Below are positions 40,190 to 51,601 of a stretch of 64,000 bases of DNA, piece after piece. The DNA lies in contig VXAZ01005475.1 in the NCBI GenBank assembly GCA_013399875.1, forward strand, positions 2,064,912 through 2,128,911, written 5' to 3'. The stretch comes from Gymnorhina tibicen. Taxonomy: Eukaryota > Chordata > Aves > Passeriformes > Artamidae. The notes below the pieces were generated by a model. The model was not told the origin of the DNA and did not search any database. It saw nothing but the letters and a program-made list of their open reading frames with translations. The translations under genes and the position numbers were made by a program. Every line of letters starts with the position of its first letter. Positions within the stretch are counted from its first letter, which is position 1.

Positions 40190-40796
40190 AGGCTTGTGCT
40201 TCAGTGGTTAATTTTGGCTCTTTATTGAGCTCTGACGTGGAGGCTGTACTTGCAGTTCTGTGTCAGCCCATGTAAAGTGAAGAGCTGTGCACTAGGATCA
40301 GTCATGAGCTGGTGAGAGGGAGGGAAAAGCCCGAGACAGTACTTGTGCCTACTTTGGATTTCAGAAGGCAGCAGCTATAGAAAGAGATGCAGGCCCACCG
40401 CTCCGATGAGACTGGTGATTGGATGGAGAGGGGAAAACACAGTTGGCTTTTGGGATTACTTCTGTGCTGGAGCAGAGTGTTTGATCAACTCTCTTCTGCT
40501 TGAGAGAAACCTAAGTGAAAATGACTGTAAGTACTGCAGATTAATGTGATGGACGAGAAGTAGCTTAGCAGAGACAGCAGCGTAATTTTAAAGAAGATGA
40601 CTGTGCCTGTCTAGTCCCTTACAGTACGCAGAGTGCATGTTTGAGCTGTGCTTTCCCTGCGAGTGCAAGTATGTGCTACCTGGGGCATGCAGCATGTGGT
40701 GATGCAGGGAGCACCGCCCGGCCCTTCCAGGGGAATTGAGCTGCTGTCCATCTCAGAAATATGGAATCCAACTGAGGTGAAGCCCCAGCCAGAAAG
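40190..40796 (+). promoter_or_regulatory. NAV3: Candidate internal NAV3 promoter and 5' UTR
   Basis: If the exon at 40797 is a first exon, its promoter or 5' UTR should be here, unless it is joined to a remote leader. The stretch is moderately GC-rich compared with the intron around it. It carries a CRE-like TGACGTGG (40233-40240) and an inverted CCAAT box (GATTGGATGG, 40417-40426); no convincing TATA box is seen. A pyrimidine tract with AG (about 40721-40734, GGCCCTTCCAG) could be an acceptor for an upstream noncoding leader. An in-frame TGA at 40773-40775 closes the coding frame before the ATG. Confidence 0.35.
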
Positions 40797-41334
40797 ATGC
40801 AGCGATCTGCTGAATTGTCAGTGTTTAAAGGCACGGAGGTTAGAAGAGGGTGTGTTCGTCTTCAGAAGCAAAAGTCTCTAACCAATCTCACGCTCATCAG
40901 TGAAGGGGAGAAGAGGCGATACTCATACAGGGAGAACTGGTTTGGAAACGCCTCCAAGTCCAGCCAGAGTTACCAACAGCGGGAGGCAGAAGCTGGGCAC
41001 AGAGGCTCCCTTTCCAAGGCATTCTCGCAGTCAGTGCACTCTCTCTGCCACTCCAGCCTCACCACACCCCAAGCACTTCAGGGGATACCACCTGCTGGAA
41101 GCAGGACATCCAGGAGGTCAAGAGACCGGAGTACAGGTGAAGGCTTTCAGATTGACAATGAGGAGAGCAAAAAATCAGATGAAAATGCATCCTGCACATC
41201 CCATTTCCCCAGCAGGACCTGGGCAGAGGAGGAGGAGGAAGGGTGCTTGCGTGAAGGGACTGCACACCTGGATGAAGATGTCATAATAACAATGCTGGGT
41301 GACCTAGAACAGGTCCTCTATACTGATATTTTAG
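40797..41334 (+). CDS. NAV3: Alternative first coding exon of NAV3 (CH-less isoform)
   Basis: This frame begins MQRSAELSVFKG and runs 179 whole codons to the donor TTAG|GTAAGT, leaving in phase 1, the same phase as the exon at 32787. Spliced to 45932 it reads TDILGEDPETRR with no break. I chose the ATG because an in-frame TGA lies 21 bases before it and A at -3 gives an adequate Kozak context. Residues 24-31 (KQKSLTNL), 71-83 (SLSKAFSQSVHSL) and 163-179 (IITMLGDLEQVLYTDIL) resemble, in the same order, the N-terminal exon of paralogue NAV1 as I remember it, which likewise joins the RTV.N..DLRQNLEETMSSLRG segment. In between lie a basic SRTSRRSRDR patch and an acidic EEEEEG run. The product would lack the CH domain and the SxIP motifs of the long form. 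An unrelated chance frame is unlikely given the paralogue match and phase; expression is not shown. Confidence 0.85.
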
Positions 41335-42265
41335 GTAAGTTAACTTTGGCTTGATGTCAGGACGGGCAAGAGGAGACCCAAGTGTTAGCACATATCTGCA
41401 CGGAGCAGATTTTTGATCTTGACAGTGATTTCCCAAGACAGAACTGGGTTTATTTGCAGTAGTATGCAAAAATAGGGTCTAGCAGTTTCCTCTTTGTTTG
41501 CTTATTATGACCTCTTAAGACTGTATGAAATGAAGACAAATGTCTAAATTGCTTTTGATGGGTGCAGGGGCAGCAACAGCCTGTGAATAACTGAGCATAG
41601 TTTGCTTAGCTTTTTGAAAAATAAGGTGAAATATTTAAGTGCTATGAGTTTATTCTTAAATAATTTTATTTTAATGACATTTTTAGTCAGTAATTCGAAA
41701 TTGATATCTTGAATCCAGGGTTTGGGTGGGACAAAAAATGTCTCGGCCTTCCTAAAAACTGTCCCTCCAGTATTTCTTCCCCCTTCCCTAGCCCCCCTGC
41801 AGATAATTTCACCCCTACATGTAGAATTGTGAGTGCCAGCATTTCAGTTTAGCTTAAATAGCCAGTTTTGTTATATCTGTGCATGCCAGTGAGTATTTGA
41901 AGTGCACGGCCATAGGTGCTTCAAAGGCTTCTGTGTAACTGGCTTTACTTTTCATCTCTCAGCCCTTTATGAGTGCTCAAAGTGTTCATTTCCAAAGCTT
42001 TGTTCTTCAACCAGTCAAATGGTTGAAGGAGCTGCTTGCTTTTCGAAGGTTATATGCTATGTGTCCAGCCTGGAGCTTTTTGCTGGTAGATATGTTAGCC
42101 CTGATCGTGTTCAAACATTAAGGACAAAATTTTTGCTGTGTATGTAGTGTAAAAAGCTGTCATCTCAAAACAAGAAAGAAACAAGGATTCTCTCTGTGTG
42201 CATACCTTTTATTATTTGACTGTACCAATAGGTTAAAAGGGCTTCTGCTAGAGATCAGACGCTTG

Positions 42266-42390
42266 CTAGCACAAGAGACTGAGCTCTAACCTGCCTCTGC
42301 TCCTCTTCAGCTGTTTGTCACCGATAAATCCCTGTTCTCTTGTAAGCCTCAGTTTCCCCACTTGCAGAGTAAAACTGGTACTTTCCTTTC
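42266..42390 (+). mobile_element. Ancient MIR-like CORE-SINE remnant
   Basis: The order GACTGAGCTCTAACCTGCCT, CAGCTGTTTGTCACC, then GCCTCAGTTTCCCCACTTGC and GTAAAACTGGTAC follows the MIR consensus (tRNA-derived head remnant, core AGCTGTGTGACC, CCTCAGTTTCC.CAT.TGTAAAATGG). Recognition is by eye from memory. Such copies are old in amniotes and uncommon in birds. Confidence 0.6.
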
Positions 42391-45300
42391 TGAATTAATA
42401 TCTAAGAGTGGACAATTCTCTGGGGAGATGCTTATTCTTTGTAAATCCTTTTATGCAAGTCAGACAATTGATGGAATTGTTATTCTGCCATTTGCTTTGG
42501 GCTGTGATTACATGTGCAGAAGAACAGAAATGGTTATGAACAGTATTACTGAATGTGAAATTGTGGGTGAGCTTCAGAAATGTGAATAAAAAAGTCTAAC
42601 CCAGGTATCCAGTAGTTTCTGTAAAATGTCTATTTTGATTTCCTGTGAATGTATCTCACACAGTGGAAGAAATGAATGTGTTTTCCAGAAATTTACTGAG
42701 GGAATAATGATTCACTCTTTATAGGCAAAAATTTGGGGACAGTTTTTTGGACTATTCATGTTTAAGATAAATGATGAAACTACAAATGATTGGAGAAAAT
42801 GGCCTTTGTTGTAAGAGGAACAGAATTTTGACAGAATGTTTCAGGGTACCCTGGTTTTACTCTTATCCCAGTCTCCCCATGTGTGAAACAGAATGGCTTT
42901 TTTTTAGTGTACAAATTAGAATCACTTGCGATAACAAGACAGAGACAATTTCTGATGTGCTAGGTCATGCAGATATGGCCAGACTATGATGGGAGTGCAC
43001 CATAATATAAGAAACAAGGTACCCAGAGGAGTCTGGGATCCCTTTGAACCCAGTCCTGATGCAATAAGCACTATAGTGTCTCCACTAGCAGGCATGGTGT
43101 AGTTAGTTTTCAGAAAAATAAACATGTTCATCATCCCTGTGGTCCTCTTTACAGAAGGAGGCTTGATGTGGATGGGGAGTCAGTGCTGCCATGAAAACGT
43201 AGGATCTTGTACTCAGTGCAGAAAATTTCTTTACTGTCATTTTCAACTATTTTTACTTTCTGACTTGTTCATCCATGGTACAGTAGGATTCCAGTGATAT
43301 GGCCTTTAAAGGATGGGAAAAAAAAGAAAAGTTGTTTTTAAACCACTTTAACAGTTAGAGTGAGAATTTTTTGTATAGTACTATGTAGTATTTTAATATA
43401 ATAAAACTTAAGTTTTAACTTTTTTTTTTAGTAAAACCTGATGGAAATATTTTGAAATTAACCTCTGTGTCACTGAGAGATCAAAAGTGATTAGATCTCA
43501 AACTTTTCACCTCTGCAGGATAGAATAATACCAATTTTATGATATAATTTGTCTGAAAGTGAAATAGTCTTCACTGTGAAAATATATTTTGGCAGCTTGC
43601 CATATATGTACCTTTTCATTTAATGTATTGCAATTATACCTCAAGGCTTTGTTATGCCATTTACTGTGCAATACATATTAAAAAAGACAGTTGCTGTCAT
43701 TTTTGCTGCAAGAATTTGCGGCGTTAACATACAGCAAAGGACAACTGACAAGGATAAACAAGGAAGGAAAAGGGCAAGGTCACTGTAAAATATGAATTGT
43801 ATTCAGTTCCTCAAATAAATCTGAAGGTAAAGTATTGCTTTACTTTTCATTCTGCCTGCATAGACCCTGGAATTTGTCTTTCTGTGTAAATAGAAAATTT
43901 TCTTATGCCAACAAGCTACTATTTCACCTCTGGTTCAAGGCAGGGCAGGTAACAGTTCCTGGATCTTCCCTATATAGGTATTATGGCAGGAATATAACAT
44001 GCTCCTGGAAGTCAATTTGAATGCATTTGGCTGAGTGGGGAAGGCAAAGGGCAGTGACAGTGAGGAACTGAGTGCACCACAGAGAGCTGCTTGGAGGCAG
44101 GCATGAACAGTGTGCCTGGAAATTGTCTGGGCTTTAAAAAGCAGTCTCAGTCTAACAGGACGTAAATGTCTTCAGCTCAGCCTGGGCATGAGCCCTTTTG
44201 CCTCACAGGAATCTCCAGGGTGGTGCAGAAACTTCTGCAAAGAGGTCATGGGATCCATGGGTACATTGACTGCCAGTGCTTTATCGAACACATCTAGCTT
44301 GAAACACAGGAAGAGCTGTAATTTCAGTGACTGTGAACATTTGCCTCCTGCAAGGTACTACACGTAAAAATGTACACAGGTAGTTTATTTTATGGACCTA
44401 AATATTGTGAACAGACATGACCTTGGGGTGTGGCTTGAGAAGAGAGAGCTTGGCAGCAGTGCAGGGCCCGTGTCCCTGTCCTGCCCAGGTGTTGATCCCA
44501 CTGTCAGTTCCATGGTGCCAACACAGACGTTTATAGACATTAGCATCATTAAAGCACTGAAGAATTTTTTTGGAGAGATAAAATAGGCAAACATAATTTC
44601 CCGAAGGACTGTTTGGCTGCAGCCAAAAGGACAGAAGACACAACCAGGGCAGAGTAAATGGGAAAACCTCAAACTGGCATTGCTGTGAAAGCTAGCTTGA
44701 CATTAAGCCACAACTGCAGGGTATGTTGGCTAGTACAATGCATCGTTTGCCTATTGAGGAAGAATTAAAGCTTATATGGGATATATATGAAATAATTTAT
44801 TTCCATTTAATATCAGGAGTTGAGATTTTTCTTAACAGCCTGCAGCACTTTCGGGCAATAGGACCTGACTGCAGAAGGTCTGCGTGGTATGATGTGAAAT
44901 TTGTAATTAATTGAGTCAAAAAGAAATTATTTGCACTTTAAGTTCAGCATTTTTACATGTAACTCTAACATTGGTACTTTTTTCCAGCCTTCTTAGAAGC
45001 AACAGATACAGGACACGATCAGCAGTAGAACAGCAGCTTTGAAATTCTCTTATTGCTCAAAAGTAAAATTCCTTGATCTATGAATTTTCTAGAAAACCTG
45101 CATTTCTGTTTCTTCGTGAATGGCTGCTAGAGGCTTCTTTGAGGCTTATTATGTTTCTATTTTGTAACATATCATATATAACTTCTCTCCTTTTTAAAAT
45201 TTATTTCTAATTGTTCGGAATAAACATTGTTCAGGATGTTCCAGGTGAAGTTCTGAAAGCTTCATTATCTGAAATATGAGACCAGCTTTTCACAATGGAT

Positions 45301-45931
45301 CCTGAAGGCTGTTGAAACCTGTAATTGTATAAATGATGCATGCGCATAGAGTGTTCAGATTTGTATCCCAAGAAGCATATTTTATTTTATCCCCTATGAA
45401 GAATAATGTCCCTCTTCAGGAAAGCATTACAGTCCAGGAAGGATGCGTTATTAAGTGCCTTACATAAGGAGTACTTTGAAATAGCCTGGATGTTAAGTGA
45501 ATACCGAAGAGTTGTTCTAAGAATCATTCCAGTTCTTTCCAGACACAGATTTACTGTGGCTTTTTTTCCTACTGAGTTATGTAAAATGTCAAGGACTAAA
45601 AAGGGACTTTATAATGTATCAAGTGGTCTGGGGCTGCATCATGCCTTGATTACAGAGGATAAAAATCCCAACACTGTAAATCAGTTTCATTAATAGATTT
45701 GGGCCTTAACAGGGATACTTTGGTGGGCTTTTTTACAAACCATGTGTTATTTGTAAGCGTATATGTGTTTTATTAATGAAAGGATGAAGTTTTATTTTTT
45801 AAAAGATTAAAGGGACAGCCCTATTTACAATCATATGTGTGTGTTCTCATCTGTGGATATATGTGTGCACTTCAGTCAACCTTATAAACTCTCATGTTAA
45901 AGTGTATGCGGGTTTTACTGTTTTCTTCCAG

Positions 45932-46040
45932 GGGAAGACCCTGAAACAAGAAGAATGAGAACTGTCAAGAATATAGCAGATTTGAGACAGAATTTGGAAG
46001 AAACCATGTCCAGCCTTAGAGGGACCCAGATAACCCACAG
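45932..46040 (+). CDS. NAV3: NAV3 coding exon: conserved EDPETRR / DLRQNLEE segment
   Basis: This 109-bp exon enters in phase 1 and leaves in phase 2. It encodes EDPETRRMRTVKNIADLRQN, then LEETMSSLRGTQITH. The heptad-like ADLRQNLEETMSSLRG stretch is nearly the same in NAV1, NAV2 and NAV3 and may form a short helix. Both the exon at 32787 and the internal first exon at 40797-41334 end in a phase that fits it, so it is the point where the long and putative short forms join. The acceptor is TTTTCTTCCAG; the donor CACAG|GTATAC is weak, lacking G at +5. Confidence 0.98.
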
Positions 46041-47846
46041 GTATACTGTTTTTGTGTAGACTGCTGAAAATATGGACTATGGGAGAGTATTACTAGTTCC
46101 TGAATGGCTGAGAGATTGCAAGGAAAGATTACCTATGACACTAAACTGCCTTAGCAACTTACATGTGACTCTGATATACTATACTGTCAAAGTGTCTTAC
46201 ACAATCCTTCACAAAGATAGATATTGTTTCATACACATTTACTTAGAGGCCTATAAAATTAATTTTAGGTAATTTTATAAGTAGATGTTGGGTTTGAGAT
46301 CAAATGCAAGGAAAAATATAAATGTAAAAAATAAATATGTTGGCTATGGGAAAAAGACGCTGGTGTAGTGTTGTAGTTTTGAGCTCTGCAGGTTTTGGTT
46401 TTTTCCTCTCCTTCGCTTTTCTTTCCATGTGAGCTCCCTTTTTTTAAAATTTTGTTACAGATAAACCACCACCTTCTGATTGATCCCTAGGGTCTCTGCT
46501 AATTTTGTTACACACAAAACATGTCTCAAGCATTCCATGCATGTGATTGATTTCAGTCACACTAAGTCACACACTCATACGGTGGATTTTCCACCAAAAC
46601 AGTTTTCCTGCAGCACCTTCAATCACATGCACAGATCAGCAGAGCCTCTAGGTTCAATATTCTCTTGTTCTAATCTTGGTAAGGATGCTGGGTGTTTGGC
46701 ACCATTCCCACAAGTACAGGTTATAGAATCATAGAGTCATAAAATTGTTTATGTTGGAAAAGACCTATAAGATCATGAAGTCCAACCATTAGCACAGCAC
46801 TGCCAAGTCCAGCAATAAACCCTGTCCCGAAGTGCCACATCCACTAGTCTTTTAGATACTTCCAGTAATGGTGACTCCACCACTTCCCTGAACAGCCTGT
46901 TCCAGTGCTTGACAACCCTATCCATGAAGAAATTTTTCCTCATATCTAATCTAAACCTCCCCTGTCACAACTTGAGGCCATTTCCTCTTGTCCCATCACT
47001 TGTTATGTAGGGGAAGAGGCCAATCCCCATTTGACTAAAGCCTCCTTTCAGGTAGTCGTAGAGAGTGATAAGGTCTCCCCTGAGCCTCCTTTACTCCAGG
47101 CCAAACAACGCTAGCTCCCTCAGCTGCTCCTCATCAGACTTGTTCTCCAGACACTTCACCAGCTCCATTGCTCTGCTCTGGACATGCTCCAGCACCTCAG
47201 TGTCTTTCTTGTACTGAGGAGCCCAGAACTGGACACAGGATTTGAGGCGTGGCCTCACCGGTGCCAGAGTACAGTGGGATAACAATTTCCCTGCTTCTGC
47301 TGGCCACACTATTTCTGATTCAGGCCAGGATGCCACTGGCCTTCTTGGCCACCTGGGCACATGCTGGCTCATGTTCAGCCATTGTCACCAGCACCCCCAT
47401 CTCCTTTTCTGCAGGGCTGCTTTCCAGCCACTGTGCCCCCAATACTATAGTGCTGCATGGGGTTGTTGTGACCCAAGTGTAGGACCAAGTATGTGGCCTT
47501 GTTGAACCTTATACAATTGGCCTCAGGCCATTGATCCAACCTGTCCAGATCCTTCTGCAGAGCCTTCCTGCCCTCCAGCGGATCAGCACTTCTGCCCAAC
47601 TTTCTGTCATTTGCAAAGTGACTGAGGGGGCACTCAATCCCCTCATCCAGGTCATTGATAAAGATATTAAACAGGACTGGCCTCAGTACTGAGGGCATAT
47701 ACAAGCACGTGTGTACATATGGTGAAAGCACGTACACACATGGAGAATTTTTAGAAACAAATATACTTTCCTCCAGCCTTCACTTCCCCTGATTTCTCAG
47801 GAACAGGGAAAGCACAGTTCACTGACTTCTCCATTCTGTTTGGCAG
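46041..47846 (+). other. NAV3: NAV3 intron (1.8 kb), half CR1
   Basis: More than half of this short intron is one CR1 copy (about 46722-47697), ending about 150 bp before the next exon. The acceptor is CCATTCTGTTTGGCAG. Nothing else is recognisable. Confidence 0.88.
46722..47697 (-). mobile_element. CR1 LINE, 5'-truncated, with remnant of reverse transcriptase
   Basis: TATAGAATCATAGAGTCATA starts a reverse-complemented CR1 3' end that continues for about 975 bp. At its far (5') end the minus strand encodes the end of the reverse transcriptase domain ([20 protein letters not shown], then HFANDRKLG). The catalytic FADD of the family reads FAND here, and frames are broken further on, so the copy is dead. 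It is the longest transposon in the window and the best evidence for a sauropsid genome. Confidence 0.95.
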
Positions 47847-48230
47847 CACATTGGAGACAACTTTTGACAGCACTGTGACAACTGAAGTGAATGGAAGAAG
47901 CATACCAAGCTTATCCAGCCGATCGACCCCTGTGACTTGGAGGCTGGGGCAGGCCAGTCCTCGGCTGCAGGCAGGAGATGCTCCATCCTTGGGTACTGGT
48001 TATCCTCGCAGCAGTGCAAGTCGCTTCATACACACAGACCCTTCTCGATTCATGTACACCACCCCACTTCGCCGAGCAGCTGTTTCTCGCCTTGGAAATA
48101 TCTCACAGATTGACATGAGTGAGAAGGGAAGTGGTGATTTGGACATAGCCTCTGAAGCTGACGTTGGTGGCTACATGAGTGATGGGGACATTCTCGGGAA
48201 AAGCCTGAGGACTGATGACATCAATAGTGG
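47847..48230 (+). CDS. NAV3: NAV3 coding exon: WRLGQASPRLQAGDAP to GYMSDG
   Basis: This 384-bp exon enters and leaves in phase 2. It encodes TLETTFDSTVTTEVNGRSIP, then WRLGQASPRLQAGDAPSLG, SRFIHTDPSRFMYTTPLRRA, ISQIDMSEKGSGDLDIASEA and DVGGYMSDGDILGKSLRTDD before a split Gly codon. The LGQ.SPRLQAGDAPS block is shared by all three Navigators. SRFIHTDPSRFMYTTPLRRA, with AVSRLGN after it, is NAV3-specific in my memory. No folded domain is known. The donor is GTGG|GTAAGC. The symmetric phase means that skipping would keep the frame. Confidence 0.98.
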
Positions 48231-51200
48231 GTAAGCAGCACTTTTTCTCCATTTGAACCAATACATGATTGGTAGGTTTAGAAGGATTTTTCTAAAACTT
48301 GTGGCACGCAAGTAGAAGTTGCATCATAGTTGCAATATTTAAATATACATGTAAAAAACCAAACATCTAATCTGCCAGTGATACTCTCAACTGCCTTCAA
48401 ATTCTGTTCTTCTCCTTTAACATCAAAATGACTTTGCTGTGAACTTTGAGTTAAAATATTACTTACTGTAATTTCTTGGTTGTCTGGTGAACCACCATTT
48501 TGCATTGCTTTCCCTGGGATGGGTCTTCTTTTGGTATTTTTATGTTTTGTTTGAGATGGTAAGTATGGCATTGGATGCATCTGATGAAAAGCAGTTGTTG
48601 TCGCCACTGACTTTCTCTGTTTCCACTTCAGCTATTTTCTAGTATAGTCGGTGTAATAGGCCTTTATTGTGGATTTTCAGCTGTGAATATCATTTGAGCA
48701 GTAGTAATATCTTTTCATAAAAGACTAGACCAGTTACTCTCTTAATATATCCAGGAGGAAGAATCACAATTTTTTTTTTTGTTTGCTTAATCAGTTGATT
48801 GACTTTGAGGTACTGCATTCCCTATGTTTCAAATTACTGTTCAAGAAATCTTATATTAATCCAGGAACACAAGTCACTTAAGCCCTGTGTTTGTTAGAAC
48901 TCATAGATCATCATTAAAAAAGAAAAACTATGTTTCAGTTTTACTCAAATTACTATTCAGTGCTGCTGTTGGCTTCTCAAGGCTGCTTGCTGACTGATGC
49001 AACACTGTGTTGAATAGAAGTTCTGTAGAGTACATGGTCATGTCACACCACGCTGCTTCACTCTATAATTTTAGAATTCTTGCTGTCAATCTAATCTCCT
49101 GGTTTGAAGTATAGCTATGATTAGAGAATAGTGGGTGAGAAATTGAGTATGATACATTCCTAAAGGCAAATCTGTGATCAAAGCTCTCTTTAGAGTAGTG
49201 TCTCATCTCAAGCACCATCCAAAGATAGATCTCTAGAAAAAGCATCACTATAAAGAAAGTATATTCCTAGATCTCCCTGGTCTACTGTCTCAGCTATCTG
49301 TGTATGGAGCACTGCTGACAACATTGTCCACAAGACAGCATTAATGACTGTCAAGTAGGATGCCATATTTATGTGTGCTAGAAAAGAGAAAATATATATG
49401 GAAAATATGATACTCTAATGTCTGAGGACCTCTCATCATAAAGGAAATATTAATGCTGCCTTTGACAGATGCATGGTTTTATTGACAATAAAAAAAAAGG
49501 GAATCCTTTGCAGTGCCTGATGAGTTCTATTAATTAGCTTATCACATTAAAGGATGAATATAGTCATCTTATGTGACTTTTCTTTGCATCTCTAATAAGG
49601 ATAACTCAATAGATAGCAAGTTGCTCTGTGCTCACTTAACAGTTTTAGGTGCAGTAAATGTTAAAAACAAGTTGATAAGCTCTGAAATTTCAGGATTCAC
49701 TGAGGCATGTAAAGTCTTATCTCCTCTATGCCTCTTCCATTATCAGTTTAATTACTTTAAACACTTGGGGACAAGAATGCAGCAGTAATTAGAAATTAGT
49801 GCTAGGAAGGCCCGTTGCACTTGTTAAGTCTCTCCATTCCGCCCTTACTTATACAGGAAAAAAAATCCATATAGTCTGGATTGCATTCAAGCCACAGTTA
49901 AATTTAATATGCAATTCTAGAGCTGTAGAATCTACTGGATAATTCAAGGCCAGCAAAATTATCAAAAAAGTCTGAATTTTGTCTTTAATAAAAAGATGAA
50001 TATAGTATGTAAGTGTGACTGTTAATTTACCTTTGAAAACAAATGTGAAGGTACTTTCTCCAAACTCCAGATACCAAGGTTTCAGAAATCTTTGCTGAAC
50101 TACAAGCCAAATCTTACCCATGCATTAAATGCCTCAGAGTTTTGTTAAAAATAATCAAAGGAACCCTTTGTGTTTTAATGCCCTTGAGGCTGCCTTCATC
50201 GACATTGCCACCCAGGACACGATGCCTTCTCACACTGGAACTACCACACAGGGCTCCACTGCTGCAGCTTTACCTGTTCACCCACCCCATACCACATGGA
50301 TGGAGGCAGAGACAGGTGCTCCCAGACTGCTGTACTGGCCCTCAGGTCTCTGTCACGGTTGATTTCAATTAACTCTGCTCCCAGAAGGAACCACAGGGAG
50401 AGGGCCAACAGAACAGCTGGAGTAGCAGCAGTGTATGTGCCTTGGTTTGTGCCTGGGATTCTGTGTAGTTACTAAAGTTAAATGTTTGTGTGCTTGGACT
50501 GAAAGGTGGCTTTGTGTGGCACTATTTCATGGCTTGAGGAGAGATTGTGTTAAAGACCAAATTTATACAATTTGATGATTGTTAAAGTGAGTAAACTCCA
50601 GGAGATCACTTTAGCCATCAACCGAACACTGGGACTATGCCTATATCAGTAAGACTGTATTTTATTTTGAGTAGGTTCAGTGAGGTATAGAAATTTTTTT
50701 TCTGAATGTGTACACTTCTATGTTCAGTGCCATGCATGTGCATGGTTCTTCAAAAATAAATTTATGTTAACTTTGTTCGTACATTAAAGTTATCAAAAAA
50801 TACAACAGGGAAACATAAAGAACAAGAGCCTAGGAGGAAAAACAGTTTGATGAAAGATCCTTTGGGAGCATAATGGACTGGTCTTGAGAGTAAGGCTTGT
50901 GATGCTGCTCTGTTATTAGTGCCAAGACCTCTCATAGAGACAACTAAACTGTAGATAGACATTCCAGAAATTATTGCTGGTACTTTTTATTCACAAACTT
51001 TTAGTGGTTCTCTAGTGAATAAACAGCACTATACTCACTGTTTCATTCATTAGACATTCATTATAATGTGAAGTGGTGGGAATCAAGCAAAAGGAACACA
51101 CAGAAAAATATTCTTAAATATCATTGTAAGGTCTTCAGTGGATATCTCTTTCATATCTGAATAATTGCATCCCAGCAGGGACTATGAATTTGGGTTCCTA

Positions 51201-51601
51201 ATTTCTGTTCCCATTTGGAAAAATGCTGCTAATTTTTTTTCCTTTTTTTTTTTTTNTAGCTGGAGTGATGTTTTCTGCACCTGCTGCTATTTTTTGGCAA
51301 AACCAAATGTTATTTAAAATGTTCTTTTGAAGATACTTGAGGGCTTCGGTCTAAAAATATTTTAATAAAAGAGGTTGGCCTGTAAGCCATCACAGAAAAA
51401 GGCAAATGATCCCAGAAAACAGGCAGATACCCAATCTCCCTGTGCTGGGCACATAAAGTGGGAATATTTAGTATAAGTCCACCATCTAATAAGACAGCCT
51501 GTACCTTAAACATTTGAATTTCACAGACCATTAACTTTAGAGTGAAACACGGTTGCCAGATGGCTGCGTTTCCCACTGATTGACCACAAATTTATTTTCA
51601 G
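48231..51601 (+). other. NAV3: NAV3 intron (3.4 kb)
   Basis: AT-rich intron with a GC-richer patch around 50190-50360 that I cannot identify and a T run holding an ambiguous base at 51256. No exon or recognisable transposon is seen. The acceptor before 51602 is TTTATTTTCAG. Confidence 0.85.
51243..51257. repeat. Poly-T run with ambiguous base
   Basis: A run of 13 T is followed by N at 51256 and one more T. The only N in the window, it marks an uncertain base call or homopolymer length in the assembly. Confidence 0.95.

Larger units (their letters stand above)
32903..45931 (+). other. NAV3: NAV3 intron (13.0 kb) with internal start exon
   Basis: For the long transcript this is a single intron from the GTGAGT donor at 32903 to the TTCCAG acceptor at 45931. 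Inside it lie a GC-rich block (about 37560-38840), a tRNA-derived SINE (38298-38437), the alternative first coding exon (40797-41334) and a MIR-like remnant (42266-42390). An AT-rich stretch around 36480-36860 has several TAATTA-type sites. Remaining parts show nothing recognisable. Confidence 0.85.

Noticed and set aside
40900..41286. 128-codon plus-strand frame
   Set aside because: It overlaps the alternative NAV3 exon in another frame. Only the 40797 frame has paralogue motifs and a phase-correct donor.
45406..45693. 95-codon plus-strand frame just before the exon at 45932
   Set aside because: No similarity to any Navigator sequence, it ends in a stop well before the exon, and no donor at its end would join it in phase.
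47375..47737. 120-codon minus-strand frame with reverse-transcriptase wording
   Set aside because: It is the remnant of CR1 ORF2 and not a host gene; it is annotated as part of the CR1 copy.
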